Below are positions 1-9,319 of a DNA stretch of 27,818 bases, piece by piece. This stretch comes from Chara braunii. Its lineage: Eukaryota > Streptophyta > Charophyceae > Charales > Characeae. The notes beneath the pieces were generated by a model. The model saw only the letters and a program-made list of their open reading frames with translations, was not told where the DNA came from and did not search any database. The translations under genes were made by a program, and so were the position numbers. Numbering within the stretch: position 1 is the first letter of the stretch; each line of letters starts with the position of its first letter. The stretch is taken from positions 2,333,071 to 2,360,888 of the forward strand of contig BFEA01000061.1 in NCBI GenBank assembly GCA_003427395.1, given 5' to 3'.

Positions 1-7
1 GCACTGT

Positions 8-45
8 CTGTCTCTTATACACATCTAGATGTGTATAAGAGACAG
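8..45. other. Tn5/Nextera mosaic-end junction adapter (library artefact)
   Basis: This is a perfect 38-bp palindrome made of the 19-bp Tn5 mosaic end (CTGTCTCTTATACACATCT) and its reverse complement back to back. It is the junction adapter of Nextera mate-pair libraries. It is not natural DNA. It shows that the left edge of the contig comes from an untrimmed mate-pair read, so linkage across it cannot be trusted. Confidence 0.96.
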
Positions 46-65
46 GGCTACAGGTTCGCGATTCT

Positions 66-67
<2 letters not shown>

Positions 68-99
<32 letters not shown>

Positions 100-390
100 T
101 GAACAACCCGGCCGGATGCTAGGTGTGCTGATATGAGCAGACACATATTGCACCGCCGGGGAGGCTCCATCTATTGGTGGGGAGCAGCACCTGCTGGAAA
201 ACGGGTCCAGCGTCCCTTGGATACATCATTGTAATGCAATATTTGTTGGACATATGGCCATCTAAGTTCATGCTCCAGAGTAAGGGTCTGGTGTAGGTTT
301 TGCCCCATCGTGTCGGGGCGGTCCATTGCCATTCCGCCGGGTCAGACGCCAGGTGGGAGATGGGGCCGTCTGGGTGGAAGGCCACCCAGT

Positions 391-430
<40 letters not shown>

Positions 431-1366
431 AACCATCTGCTAGAGCCTCCTCTGTTCTCACTCTTTGACCACCCTGATCATTCTGAACAGGTCCGTGATT
501 GAGTCTGCAGATTGAACAGGTTAATCGTTGCTGTTCCGTCTGTGTGCAGATCCACTATGCATGTTGCCTATTGTTCCTCGACTGTGCTTCTGCGCCACCC
601 AGTCTGATTCCATCAGTGTAAGGCCTTTCCTGAGTATTCTTATCCAGTCCAGAGGAATCAGATCCGTTAGCTTTTCAAGTGCTTCGTCCCGTCTGTGGCA
701 GTAGCCAGCGCAATCTGCCCCTTAGTTGGGCAGGTTGGATCCAATAAAAAATAAAAATAAAAAAAAGGGGGGGGATCCAATCCCTCCAGTCAGTCTCCCA
801 GATATCTCTTATCCTGATGACTCCCCACCTCACCCAACCGCTCCAAGGGGTGTCTGTGGTATGCAGGATTCTTCCTTGGGGGTCTGTAACCCAGTGGTTT
901 CCAACGAGCGCTTGCCTGGAAACTTCCTCCCATCTCGTGGGAGGTGTTTTGTCCGGTAGGGGGGAGGGAGCGCCAGATTTTGAGGAGTTTCGGCCAGAAA
1001 GGGTCGTTTCGCAGGTCCAGTCTTGCCGCCATTCTGTCTGTGTGAGTGGGTAAGGGTGCTGCTCATAGGCTCTTCTTTTCGGGATTGGCCATTGCCTGTT
1101 TTCTAACCATGGAAGGGGGTCCACCTCTTGTGTAGCCTCTGGGGCAAGTCTGGCTGCTACTTGTTCTAAAGCCTGGGCTTTCCACGGGGTGTGAGGGCTG
1201 ATGAGGAGGCGTTTCGGCCATTGTAGGGCCAGCGCCATTCTCTGTCGCCGGGTTTATAATCCCTAGGCCACCTTTAGGTTTGGGTTGGATCACTGACTGC
1301 CACGCCACTCTATTGATAACATGTTGTTGTTCGTGGTTGCCTCTCCATAGGAAGGCTGCAATTTGG
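68..1366 (-). mobile_element. 5'-truncated antisense LINE (L1-like) copy, degraded
   Basis: Read on the minus strand, this begins inside the post-RT region of an L1-like LINE and runs to its 3' tail and poly(A), seen as the T-run at 68-98. The translation matches the sense LINE of this window piece by piece. Motif VIQPKPKGGLGIINP near 1300 matches VVQPKAQGGLSIIDP of the sense copy, and LAPEATQEVDPLPWLENRQW near 1120 matches LAPKSPPEVDPLRCLDDRYW. The segment near 720-600 matches sense positions 4500-4620, and the EWQW segment near 320 matches EWVW at about 4870. The reading frame changes several times. Inserts include a T-run at 395-426 and an A-rich stretch near 740-770. Sequence matching sense positions of about 4940-6190 is missing, so an internal deletion is likely. 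It is a dead relic from a diverged copy. Confidence 0.85.
162..218 (-). repeat. Conserved LINE 3'-tail motif with hairpin, copy 1
   Basis: The minus strand reads AAGGGACGCTGGACCCG, then TTTTCCAGCAGGTG, then CCCCACCAATAGATGGAGCC. GCTGGA and TCCAGC form a 6-bp stem with a 7-nt loop. A poly(A) tail follows about 65 bases downstream on the minus strand. The same block occurs at 6210-6265, 16738-16794 and 18846-18903. Confidence 0.88.
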
Positions 1367-2364
1367 CGCTGCAGGGGCCGTCACGCCTCCCCCCGAAAAA
1401 CAGTGCGAGAAATTCTGAAAAATCACAAAAGGTCCAAATCAGGAATTTTGCCACATATAACCCCCCTAAATGCCAAGCAATATGGGACCAATTGAGGGGA
1501 GTGGGGGGTAGGAGATGGCCAGACGTGATCTGCATACAGGAGACACACCTCCTGGACACTCCCGACCATCACAGAGCGCACCGAAACATGTGGCCGCACC
1601 AGTCCTATAGAGCTCACGCTGTGACACCGGCATCTGCAGGTGTGGCGATCTGGATTCCGCCAGATTCCAGAGTAGAGGTGGTGCACTGGGCTGCGGACGA
1701 ACTACAGGGCCGGTGGGTTTCCATTCTGGCGATGCTGGAACTGGAACTGGTATGCATCTTCTGTGTGTATGCCCCCAACTCAACGGGGGAAAGGGAGGGC
1801 TTTTTCAACCACCTGGCCTCGCTCCCGCCCCAAGGCATCCCGCTAATCTTTGCCGGCGATTTCAACTCGGTCCCGGATAGATGGATGGATAGATGGAGCC
1901 CACAAGGCAATTACCCTCAATATGTGGAGGAGGACGAAAGAACCATCTCGCATTTCAGCACGGCTCTTTCTCTGCTCGACGCATATCGTCACCTTCACCC
2001 GCAGGAGAAATCTTACACCTGCCTCCGTACCAGCGACCCTTGCAGACACACGAAATCTCGGATCGATCTGGTCCTAATTTCGACAGCCATACGGGATGCC
2101 CTGCAACTCTCGGCCATATTCCCGCAAAGCCCATACCCAGGCCTTGACCACTGCACATGCGGTATCATTCTTACTTTCCGTAAACGGCCCGATAAAGGGC
2201 CGGGCTATTACAAACTGAACACATCACTGTTGAAAGTCGAAGGTTTTCGGAACTTCACAAGAGACGTGTGGGCTTATTGGCACAACCAAAGGCAACACTT
2301 TGAATCACAAATCCAATGGTTTACAAACGGTTTGTTCTTCTTGGCCAAGAAATGCAAAGACTAA
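1363..2364 (+). pseudogene. LINE ORF2 fragment 1: APE-type endonuclease domain
   Basis: The 333-residue open frame carries the apurinic-endonuclease domain that nicks target DNA to prime reverse transcription. Catalytic-site motifs are all visible: QETHL (Glu60), VYAPN (Tyr136, Asn139), GDFNS (Asp166, Asn168), KSRIDL (Asp235) and LDHC (Asp262, His263). The first strand is irregular. ATYN (residues 30-33) goes directly to PPKCQAIWDQL where L1 endonucleases normally have a few more residues after the first Asn, so a small deletion is likely. The first 25 or so residues lie at the junction with the inverted copy and may not be element-derived. The frame overlaps the next fragment (starting 2316) in a different frame, which marks a frameshift near 2320-2360. 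Confidence 0.9.
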
Positions 2365-3101
2365 ATCAACGATACTCCCAAGAAATGGAGACCCATAACC
2401 AACTTCATGATCTGGTCTCCCAAGGCAATTCAGAGGAACACACGAACACCATCCAACAGTTAAAAGACCAACTATTACAATATGCCCAATATAGATGGCA
2501 GGGCGTTAGAATCAAAGGGAAACTCGCAAAATGGACCACTGAGGGAACTATGGACTCACAATTTTTCAGTCTTGCATCAATCCAAGCCCATCGGACAACG
2601 ATAGAAGCCCTTCTTGACCCCACAACTGGGGAACTGGCCACAACAACCGCACACAGCGTAAAGTTAGCCAGGACGTTCTTCCAAGACTTTTTCTCATCTC
2701 ACATCTCTCAGCCACAGGACCCCCGACACTTTGCAGAAGTGGACAGGTTTTTGGACCCTATGGAGAACCATCTATCACCCGAACAGAGGGAAAAGATAGA
2801 ACGCAGAATAACTAAAGAGGAAATATGGACTGCACTGCTGCAAATGGACGACGAAAAGACGTCAGGGGTAGATGGTTTCCCAAAAGAATTTTGGGAAACC
2901 ATGTGGCCGCACCTCTCCGACGACCTCATGCAATTCTATGAGGAAGTGTGGAATACAGGAGAGATGGGCGAAATGGTGGGACAAGGGGTGCTCTCCTTGC
3001 TCCACAAAAAAGGAGACCGGATGAATATACGTAATTATGGCCCGATTACCCTCCTGGCAGTGGTCTACAAGATGTTATCTAAGGCACTGGTCATCGAATA
3101 A
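2316..3101 (+). pseudogene. LINE ORF2 fragment 2: linker and RT fingers
   Basis: This 261-residue segment continues the ORF2 polyprotein after the endonuclease. The first 150 residues are polar and helical, as in L1 linkers. Motifs typical of L1-type RT domains begin near residue 185: KTSGVDGFPKEFW, then LHKKGDRMNIRNYGPITLL, then VYKMLSKAL. The usual NYRPI is NYGPI here. The frame ends at a stop at 3099-3101, and the protein resumes in another frame from about 3107, so one frameshift interrupts the RT fingers/palm. Confidence 0.88.
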
Positions 3102-3106
3102 TAGAG

Positions 3107-4462
3107 GTGGTAGAAGCTCTGGTGCACCCATCGGAAACAGGCTTCATTCGCAAGAGAAACATCCAAGAAAACATTCTCCTAATCCATTATGTAATCAACT
3201 TGGTACACAGGGACAAAAGTAATGCAGCGTTGGTCTTCATTGACTTCGAGAAAGCATATGACCACGTAGATTGGACCTTTCTTGACAAATGCTTGGAAAA
3301 GTTCAACTTTGGCCCTTCCTTCCGAAGATGGATTAGGATTCTGCGCCAGAATGTCACCACTAGGGTGCAGATAAATGGCAATCTGGCTCCAAAAATTAAA
3401 TTCCACAGATCAGTCAGGCAGGGTGACCCGATAGCCCCTTTTCTTTTCGTCCTCACCATGGAAGCGTTATCGGCCAACTTACGCAGCAGCAAAAACCTGA
3501 AAAAAATTAACCTGTCCGGAATCCCGGATAAAGTTGTCCCGATCTGTTCGCTGTTTGCTGACGATCTGACGATCATGACAGACGCAACACCTGAAAACAT
3601 GGATGAGATAAAGCGGCTAATGAATAGATTCTGCGCCCTCTCAGACATGACTATAAATTGGGGTAAAAAAACACAGGGCTGGTGGATCCACCACCAGGGG
3701 AGTCGTCCCCCGGAAGAGTCGCGCGTCTCATGGACCCCTCAGGAGGCGCCTGTTAGGGTCCTGGGGGTAAAAATGTCAGCATACGGCCGCCCGCTTGACA
3801 ACGACGACTGGATTACGGCCCCGGCATTGGCTAAATTTGACCGCTGGGACCGCAAGCACACATCCCTGTTCGGAAGGGCCCTGGTAATCAATAATGTGGT
3901 TCTTGCCACACTATGGTACAAATCTGTTTTATGGCCAGCCAGCGAGGTGGCCCACAGAGCCCTTAGACGAAAGGTGGCAGCATATCTATGGAGAGGGGAC
4001 AGCCAGACTACTAACGCCATAAGTCGAGTGGCATGGGACACAGTTGTTCAGCCCAAAGCACAAGGGGGGTTGAGCATCATAGACCCCCCCACTCAGACAC
4101 AGGCTTTGAGCCTGATGTGGTTGGTGCTGCTGATCTTCGAGGCATCCCAACAGTGGACCCCACTGGCTATAAGACAGATAGCACATCTGGCCCCAAAATC
4201 TCCCCCAGAGGTAGATCCACTGAGATGCTTAGACGACAGGTATTGGAAGGTCCCGAGGGGCCTGAGCGATGATCTGTGGTCACGCCTAATAAAAACCTGG
4301 AGGAAACTCCCCCCCCAGATCGCCCGCCTCCGGACCAGTGGGAGGAAGTGGCAAGACAGCCCCTGTTTGGGAACGGATGGATCACAAACACACACAGCCA
4401 ATTTTTTTGCAGTTCGGACTCAGTATGAAAGGGGTGGGTCAAGAATGGGATTTCCAGAGTAA
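3107..4462 (+). pseudogene. LINE ORF2 fragment 3: reverse transcriptase palm and post-RT region
   Basis: This 451-residue segment holds the catalytic core of the reverse transcriptase. Motif A is FIDFEKAYDHVDW, with the metal-binding Asp at residue 46. Motif B is VRQGDPIAPFLF (residues 103-114). Motif C is LFADDL (residues 149-154), with both Asp present. Motif D and thumb-like sequence follow (MTINWGKK). The post-RT region carries LWRGDSQTTNAISRVAWD and PKAQGGLSIID, a block typical of L1-group elements. It ends in a stop at 4460-4462, while the matching protein continues in frame 1 just before 4510. The catalytic residues are intact, but the gene is broken on both sides. Confidence 0.93.
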
Positions 4463-4509
4463 AGGATCTGTGGGACGACCTCAGAAATGACTGGAAAACA
4501 CCGGAACAA

Positions 4510-4935
4510 ATGAAGGGACTCCTCCGCTACTGCCATAACTCTGAAGCAGCAGTAGAGGAACTTACTGAGGCCTTCCCTCTGGCCTGGATCCACATTCTGC
4601 GCAAGGGTCCACAACTGCAAGAGGGGGACTGGGTCAATACCAATGATTGGGCCAAACGCATAGGGCTAATTCACCGGGTGCGTGCAGACGATGCCCTGGT
4701 TGAAGAGTATCGGGTAGGAAAGGATGGGCGACTGGTCGGCAGTACAGACCCCTTTATATGGGTTTCTAAGACCCAGCTCCACCGAGTGAGAGTATACGGT
4801 GAGGGGGAGGGGCAAAGAGCTTTCAGGCCCGGGACCCCGTTGAGTGAGCTTCCCCTGAACCCGGTGGAGTGGGTGTGGAACCCGCCAGCTCACCATAGGG
4901 CACACGATTTAAAGCCCGTACCCCTCTGGACATGA
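4510..4935 (+). pseudogene. LINE ORF2 fragment 4: post-RT linker
   Basis: This 141-residue segment continues ORF2 in frame 1. The coding similarity really starts upstream, near 4440 (ISRVKDLWDDL), before the first ATG. The antisense copy at 300-800 has the matching blocks (lengths and order conserved), which supports it as LINE protein. It holds the NPVEWVWNPP block and ends in PLWT with a stop. The last stop overlaps the next open frame's ATG (ATGA), which I read as a -1 frameshift and not as real translational coupling. Confidence 0.8.
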
Positions 4936-5837
4936 CAGTCAAAGCTTTCTACCGAAAGCTTAGAGTTAAAAAAGTTGTGAAGGAGATGGTCTGTGATCGC
5001 TGGCAGCGACACTTGAATATAGACAAACAATTATTGACGCCCATCAGATGGTTTAAGGACTGTAAATGCGGCCCGGCCAAGATCGCATCTTTACAATGGC
5101 AAATTATACACCGCTGTCTCCCTACTAACAGCTGGTTGATCGACCACACCCACCTGGAACAGCAAGGGCGGGCACTGCCTTGGTGCTCTCGGTGTCTTCT
5201 AACCTTCCCGTCAAGGAAAAACGAAGAAACAATAGAGCACATTTTTCTCCAATGCCCGGTAGCGGTAGCAACATGGAGATGGTGGGAGAGGATATGGCGA
5301 CACATGGTCCCGGGACACGCATGGCCATGGGAGTGGCGGGCGATTCTGTTGGGCCATCGCCCGGACCTCCAAAATCAGACCTTCGCATGGAACATGTTCC
5401 ACCTGGGACGACGAGTGATTCTATGGGTCATTTGGTGGCAACGATGTGCCCTTGCCATGGACAAGGTGATGGTGGATGGGGAGGAGAAAAAGGAATACCT
5501 CAAACAGCTGTTCCAACTAGAACTTTCTCGACTATGGGCAGTAACAAAACAAACATTAGACTCATTACATCAACCAAAAGACATTGCATCGGTGATTACA
5601 AAGTTTGGCCAAGAATGGTTGGGGGAGGGATGGGTAGCAGAGGTGGTTTGGTCCGGACCTTGGGACACACGGACTCAGCCCGAGAACGGTGCGGCCAGCA
5701 TAAGGCCTCTCCGGGACTACCATCTGCTATTCAAAGACTGGACCACGATTAGTCCGGATGTTCCTCTGTGCCCGGCAGAAGAATTTGCAGACCCATTCCC
5801 GCCCCACCACCAAGCAATTGAAGAATGGGTTGGGTAG
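4932..5837 (+). pseudogene. LINE ORF2 fragment 5: C-terminal zf-RVT-like Cys/His domain
   Basis: This 301-residue C-terminal part contains the block that closes many L1-like ORF2 proteins: WQIIHRCLPTNSWL, then WCSRC, then EETIEHIFLQCP and ATWRWW. The C-x2-C and H-x4-C spacing forms a CCHC-like zinc knuckle, similar to the zf-RVT domain. No ribonuclease H signature was seen. A Trp-rich segment follows (WVIWWQRCALAMDKV). The stop at 5835-5837 is taken as the natural end of ORF2. Confidence 0.85.
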
Positions 5838-6331
5838 TCAAACCCTGGCCCCGCGCAACATAACCTTGGCCTTTCGTCAGAACGGGACAGCCAGTTTCAG
5901 TAATGGGACAGGCAAGTGCTGGGGGACGACGAAAGTACTCACTGGTGCCCCTCAGTGGATCTCCGCTTGGCCCCTGATGATGCGGCAGAAAGAGACAGGG
6001 ATGCTGGACTCGGTTTCCAGCCTTGTGCCATCACCAATCAACATGGTCAGAGGAGGGAGCCAGCAGTGACAGAGGAAATCTGGCGCCAAACATCAGGGTG
6101 AAGAGCCCCCCCCCCTGCTCAGTCAATCCCCTGGCCTCCAGGGTAATCAATGCTGGCAGGTTCAGCTTATAGACTTTACGAGATGACCTGTGTTTTCGAT
6201 TGCAATCGCAAGGGACGCTGGACCCGTTTTCCAGCAGGTGATGCTCCCCACCAATAGATGGAGCCTATCCCCAGGTGCTAGCGGTGTCTGCTCTTACCAG
6301 CATTGCTAGCATTGGAGGGACCGTTTTCTCG
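5838..6331 (+). other. LINE 3' untranslated region
   Basis: This lies between the ORF2 stop and the poly(A) tract. It holds no convincing coding sequence. Its last 120 bases, including the hairpin block at 6210-6265 and a segment reading GGTGCTAGCGGTGTCTGCTC, recur next to poly(A)/poly(T) at 100-218 and 16672-16794. Confidence 0.8.
6210..6265 (+). repeat. Conserved LINE 3'-tail motif with hairpin, copy 2 (in the LINE)
   Basis: GCTGGA (6217-6222) and TCCAGC (6230-6235) form a 6-bp stem closing a 7-nt loop. CCCCACCAATAGATGGAGCC follows. Its position just upstream of poly(A), and its conservation in three other copies, suggest a functional 3' RNA element, for example for RT recognition. That role is inferred. 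Confidence 0.85.

Positions 6332-6371
<40 letters not shown>
6332..6371 (+). other. LINE poly(A) tail
   Basis: An uninterrupted run of 40 A directly after the LINE 3' UTR marks the element's 3' end, as expected of L1-like elements that insert by target-primed reverse transcription. Confidence 0.9.
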
Positions 6372-6373
<2 letters not shown>

Positions 6374-8729
6374 CCTAACCCTAACAAATCCAAAAAAAAA
6401 ACAGCAGCAATGAACTAACCCTTTTCTTTTTGAAACACGTATGAACGCGACAGGTTTTGAGTTCGCAAAGGCAAGAGAAAAACAAGCGGCCGCAAAGATA
6501 TCATGGTGCGAGTTCGAAACAGCGATTTCGGTACTAAAGGATCGATTGGGCCTTTCTCTTTTTTTTTCTTTTTCTTTTTCTTTTTTTTTCCTGTCTGACA
6601 CCACGGCCCACCCCTGTACTTATGACACCCGTCCCGGCTCGTTCGCGTTGGTCACATCTAAGATGCCTTGATTTGACTCTTGGGAGGGTGCCTTCTAATT
6701 CGATGAGTGTCGTTTCTCTCATCACATGTTTAGGTTTTGCGATTTCGCTGGTGGGTGCGGTTGGGGGTTGGGGGCGGGGGCGTTCTTCCGTTCCCAATAT
6801 TTCCGATATTCGGCGTCCCACAAGCTTTCTCCATCTGTGATGCGAAACATCCTGTCAATCCGACGTAAACGCCGTCATGGCCCGCGTGCAGATCCTGCAG
6901 ACACGCGTGTAGGCACTATCCCTTTCGGTCGGGCTTACACGTGCGTGCACAGGACCTGCTTACAGCTAGCTGTGTGAGGGGCTGGCTCCGGATTAGCAGG
7001 AGTGGGCGCAAGCGATAATCAATCAGAAGATACAATCCGGGTTAGCTTAATTCAAATTTCGTCACTTTCTAGTACCCATCAATGCCATCATCACTGCCCT
7101 CCCCTTTCCTGAGGCGCATGTCTTATCCGTGCGCGACCCCTCAGTGCCTCCCGAACAGTCAATCGCGAACAACCAATCACGGGTCCGTACAATCGCGACT
7201 TCCGCGTACACATATCTTCTCTACCATTACGCCATATCTTCTCTACCATTACGCGCGAATCCGAAGGATCCGCAGGAACGACTCGCAATCCCAAGTTCTC
7301 ACCCGCGCATTCATTAAGACAACATAATTCCCATCAGACTCATTCATGTTTAGCGAGGGTGAGAAATCGACAAGCGTGCGAATCTTAGGTCGGAAGGAAA
7401 GAGAACATGCATTCAAACAGAAACCACCGATGTTGCAAGAAATTGAGAATGACAATTATGCCACAAACGGAGAGTAAGGAAGTACAAGCATCCATCGGAC
7501 TGTCAAACATGCAAGATCTAATAGAGCCGCACACCAAAATTCAAGATAATTCACAAGTAAAATCCAAAGTTGCCGCAACAAAATTGGCCAAGGCGAAAAT
7601 CCAAATTTATACAGGAAGGTTGGAAGAAGAAGAAACAAAAGGAAGAGACACCATCCCGATCTGTCTCCTCTCCCTCTCTCTCTCTCTTTTCACGTCCTCC
7701 GATGCGGGCAATCTATCGCCACCCACCAACACCGACTCGTCACCCCGCTTAGCCCAAGCAGGCCCGTTAGGTTCGCCCGTGCGCCACAGTCCGTCGTGGC
7801 CCTCACGTCAACCCCGCTTACTTGGCGCCATCCCGTCGGATCGCCCGACCCAATCTACTCACCTACCAACTTACTCGTTAGCCGATCCTCACTAACCGCG
7901 CTAACCCTCCAAGTTTGGAGAGAGCAACTAATCACGCTTCCGAAATTTATAGCATGCCTGCGTGCGCGATGAATTCAGGATTATGCCTAAGCAAAGGAAG
8001 AGAGGAAGTGCCTACGTCTGCATATCCAGGCCGCGGCACGGGGGACGGAGCCACTCTCCGCGCATCGATCCGGGCGTGCAAACGTTTGGCACCACTTAGA
8101 ACAAAGGAAGAGAATGTGTATGCGAAGACGAGGCGGGAAAGAAGGAAACACAAAGTCCATCAAGAAAAAGAAGATTACAGTTGCGATTGCGCGCGCCAAA
8201 AACGACAGTTACCCACAAGATTAAGGCGTGGATGGAAATCAGAGCCCAGACCCTGTCGAGGCACGGCACGTGCGAGCAAGAAGCGACATGCAACCAAATT
8301 GCAAGGTGCCTAAATTCCTAGTCTAAATCCTAATTGCAAAAGGAAATTCCGAAAGAAAAACAATTCGGAGAGGTTGCGGGGGCTCGACATTAGTTCGAAT
8401 TTCAAAAACAAAAATTCTCGTGCGCTAATCACGCCAAAATTCCTAGTGCTCACAGCAGAACAAGAAAGGAGTTATGGCAACCGTTATTTCTCGCGCTCGC
8501 TAAGGCGCGGTCACTCAATCGTCGGCGCGGGACTTTCCCGGCACCGGCCCAACGAATTCCAACAAAAACGAAAAAGAAGTGAGGGCATCCATGCAACTTG
8601 CCCAACCGATCCCGGCTTACTCCCGTCGCCCATCAAAGCCCTCCCGTTTTTTCCACCGCAGCTTCACGCAGGAAGTCGCGAGGTTACAGAAGATAGTTCG
8701 TCACAGGAGAGCTTGACTTATGTGGGACG
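6372..8729. other. Non-coding stretch, no recognised gene
   Basis: It has many short open frames on both strands, but none shows a recognisable domain or convincing protein composition. It contains a pyrimidine tract (6554-6591), a single CCTAACCCTAAC near 6376, and C-rich segments near 7680-7900. The last few hundred bases may belong to the 5' region of the Penelope-like element that follows, since its ribozyme starts at 8730. Confidence 0.6.
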
Positions 8730-8795
8730 GTCGGCGGACAACCCCCTGATGAGATGGTTGCGGCCATCGAAACGCGTCGGTTTTTCCATTGCGAC
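8730..8795 (+). ncRNA. Type I hammerhead ribozyme (PLE-associated)
   Basis: The catalytic core is complete: CTGATGA at 8746-8752, then helix II GATGG (8753-8757) pairing perfectly with CCATC (8764-8768) around a 6-nt loop, then GAAA (8769-8772). Helix III is minimal, one C-G pair plus the conserved A-U pair around a 2-nt loop (CGCG, 8773-8776). It ends in the cleavage triplet GTC, with predicted cleavage after C8778. Helix I is open-ended: AACC (8740-8743) pairs with GGTT (8779-8782), then a small internal loop, GGA with TCC, and GTCG (8730-8733) with CGAC (8792-8795). Two extra C (8744-8745) sit between helix I and the core and may weaken activity. Type I hammerheads with a tiny helix III are known from PLEs. 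This one is in sense, about 250 bp before the first PLE reading frame. Confidence 0.78.
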
Positions 8796-9044
8796 TTATT
8801 CTTTCTATCTTTGATAATACTGCTTGTTAAGTGCTATTGAGGATCGGAGTCTTGGACACGAGTGTTGTTGCACATGTGTCTTAAGTCTTCAACTCTGTGA
8901 TAATTCCATTATTGCGGATTGCGCACGTTAACTTACCTGGAGTCCAGTTTCGCCGGGCAGAGTGGGCGTGTTTACATCATTACATCATTGTACCTGGTAT
9001 AGGGGTTACACAAGTTTGTGCGATCGGTAGAGTCGTTGTCAAAG

Positions 9045-9319
9045 ATGTCGAACGCCAAGCAGCGGGAGAGCGGCCCGCAGGGCGGTGGAGGTGGTGAAGA
9101 ACGCGGTGGTTCAGACCACCTACGTGCTATACGTGCAACGAGTTGGGGCATTACGCAAACCAGAGACCATCAACATCGACGGATTCCCGTGGCTCGGGAT
9201 CGCCAAGACGGCACGATTCACGAAGACGAAGGGAGTCACCGAATCGGGACACGAGGAAGCAGAACGTATGAGGCAGGAGGCTAGAGAAGCACGCGCCTCA
9301 GAAAAAGCAAGGAAGAAAG
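9045..9319 (+). pseudogene. PLE N-terminal region with decayed CCHC zinc knuckle
   Basis: An ATG at 9045 opens MSNAKQRESG followed by a Gly-rich run (frame 3). From 9125 the frame-2 translation reads CYTCNELGHYANQRP, a CCHC zinc knuckle (C-x2-C-x4-H-x4-C) in which the last Cys is Arg. Arg/Ser-rich sequence follows to a stop at about 9268, while frame 1 holds an Ala/Glu/Arg-rich coiled-coil-like segment (EEAERMRQEAREARASEKAR). The frames interlock, so at least two indels have broken one original protein. By position and composition it is the gag-like, nucleic-acid-binding start of the PLE protein. Confidence 0.6.

Larger units (their letters stand above)
1370..6371 (+). mobile_element. L1-like non-LTR retrotransposon (LINE), near full-length ORF2, inactivated
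   Basis: The domain order is APE-type endonuclease, linker, reverse transcriptase, a C-terminal domain with a CCHC-like knuckle, a 3' UTR of about 490 bp and a 40-nt poly(A) tail. This layout and the FADD catalytic box are those of the L1 group. No ORF1 (gag-like) protein is seen upstream; the element runs straight into the inverted LINE copy at about 1366-1440, so the 5' end is probably lost. The coding region occupies frames 1, 3, 2, 1 and 3 in turn, which means at least four frameshifts, and it cannot make a single protein. I see no clear target-site duplication. Confidence 0.93.

Noticed and set aside
68-2364. Twin-priming 5' inversion of one LINE
   Set aside because: The inverted part duplicates, with divergence, a region also present in the sense copy, so it must be a second element.
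5974-5980. CTGATGA followed by GAAA as a third hammerhead
   Set aside because: The intervening TGCGGCA leaves only a 1-nt loop for helix II and no helix I or III pairing exists.
6372-6385. CCTAACCCTAAC as a telomere remnant
   Set aside because: Only two units occur after a poly(A) tail; too short to distinguish from chance.
6278-6604. Phe- and Lys-rich open frames around the LINE poly(A)
   Set aside because: They are translations of A/T homopolymers and a pyrimidine tract.
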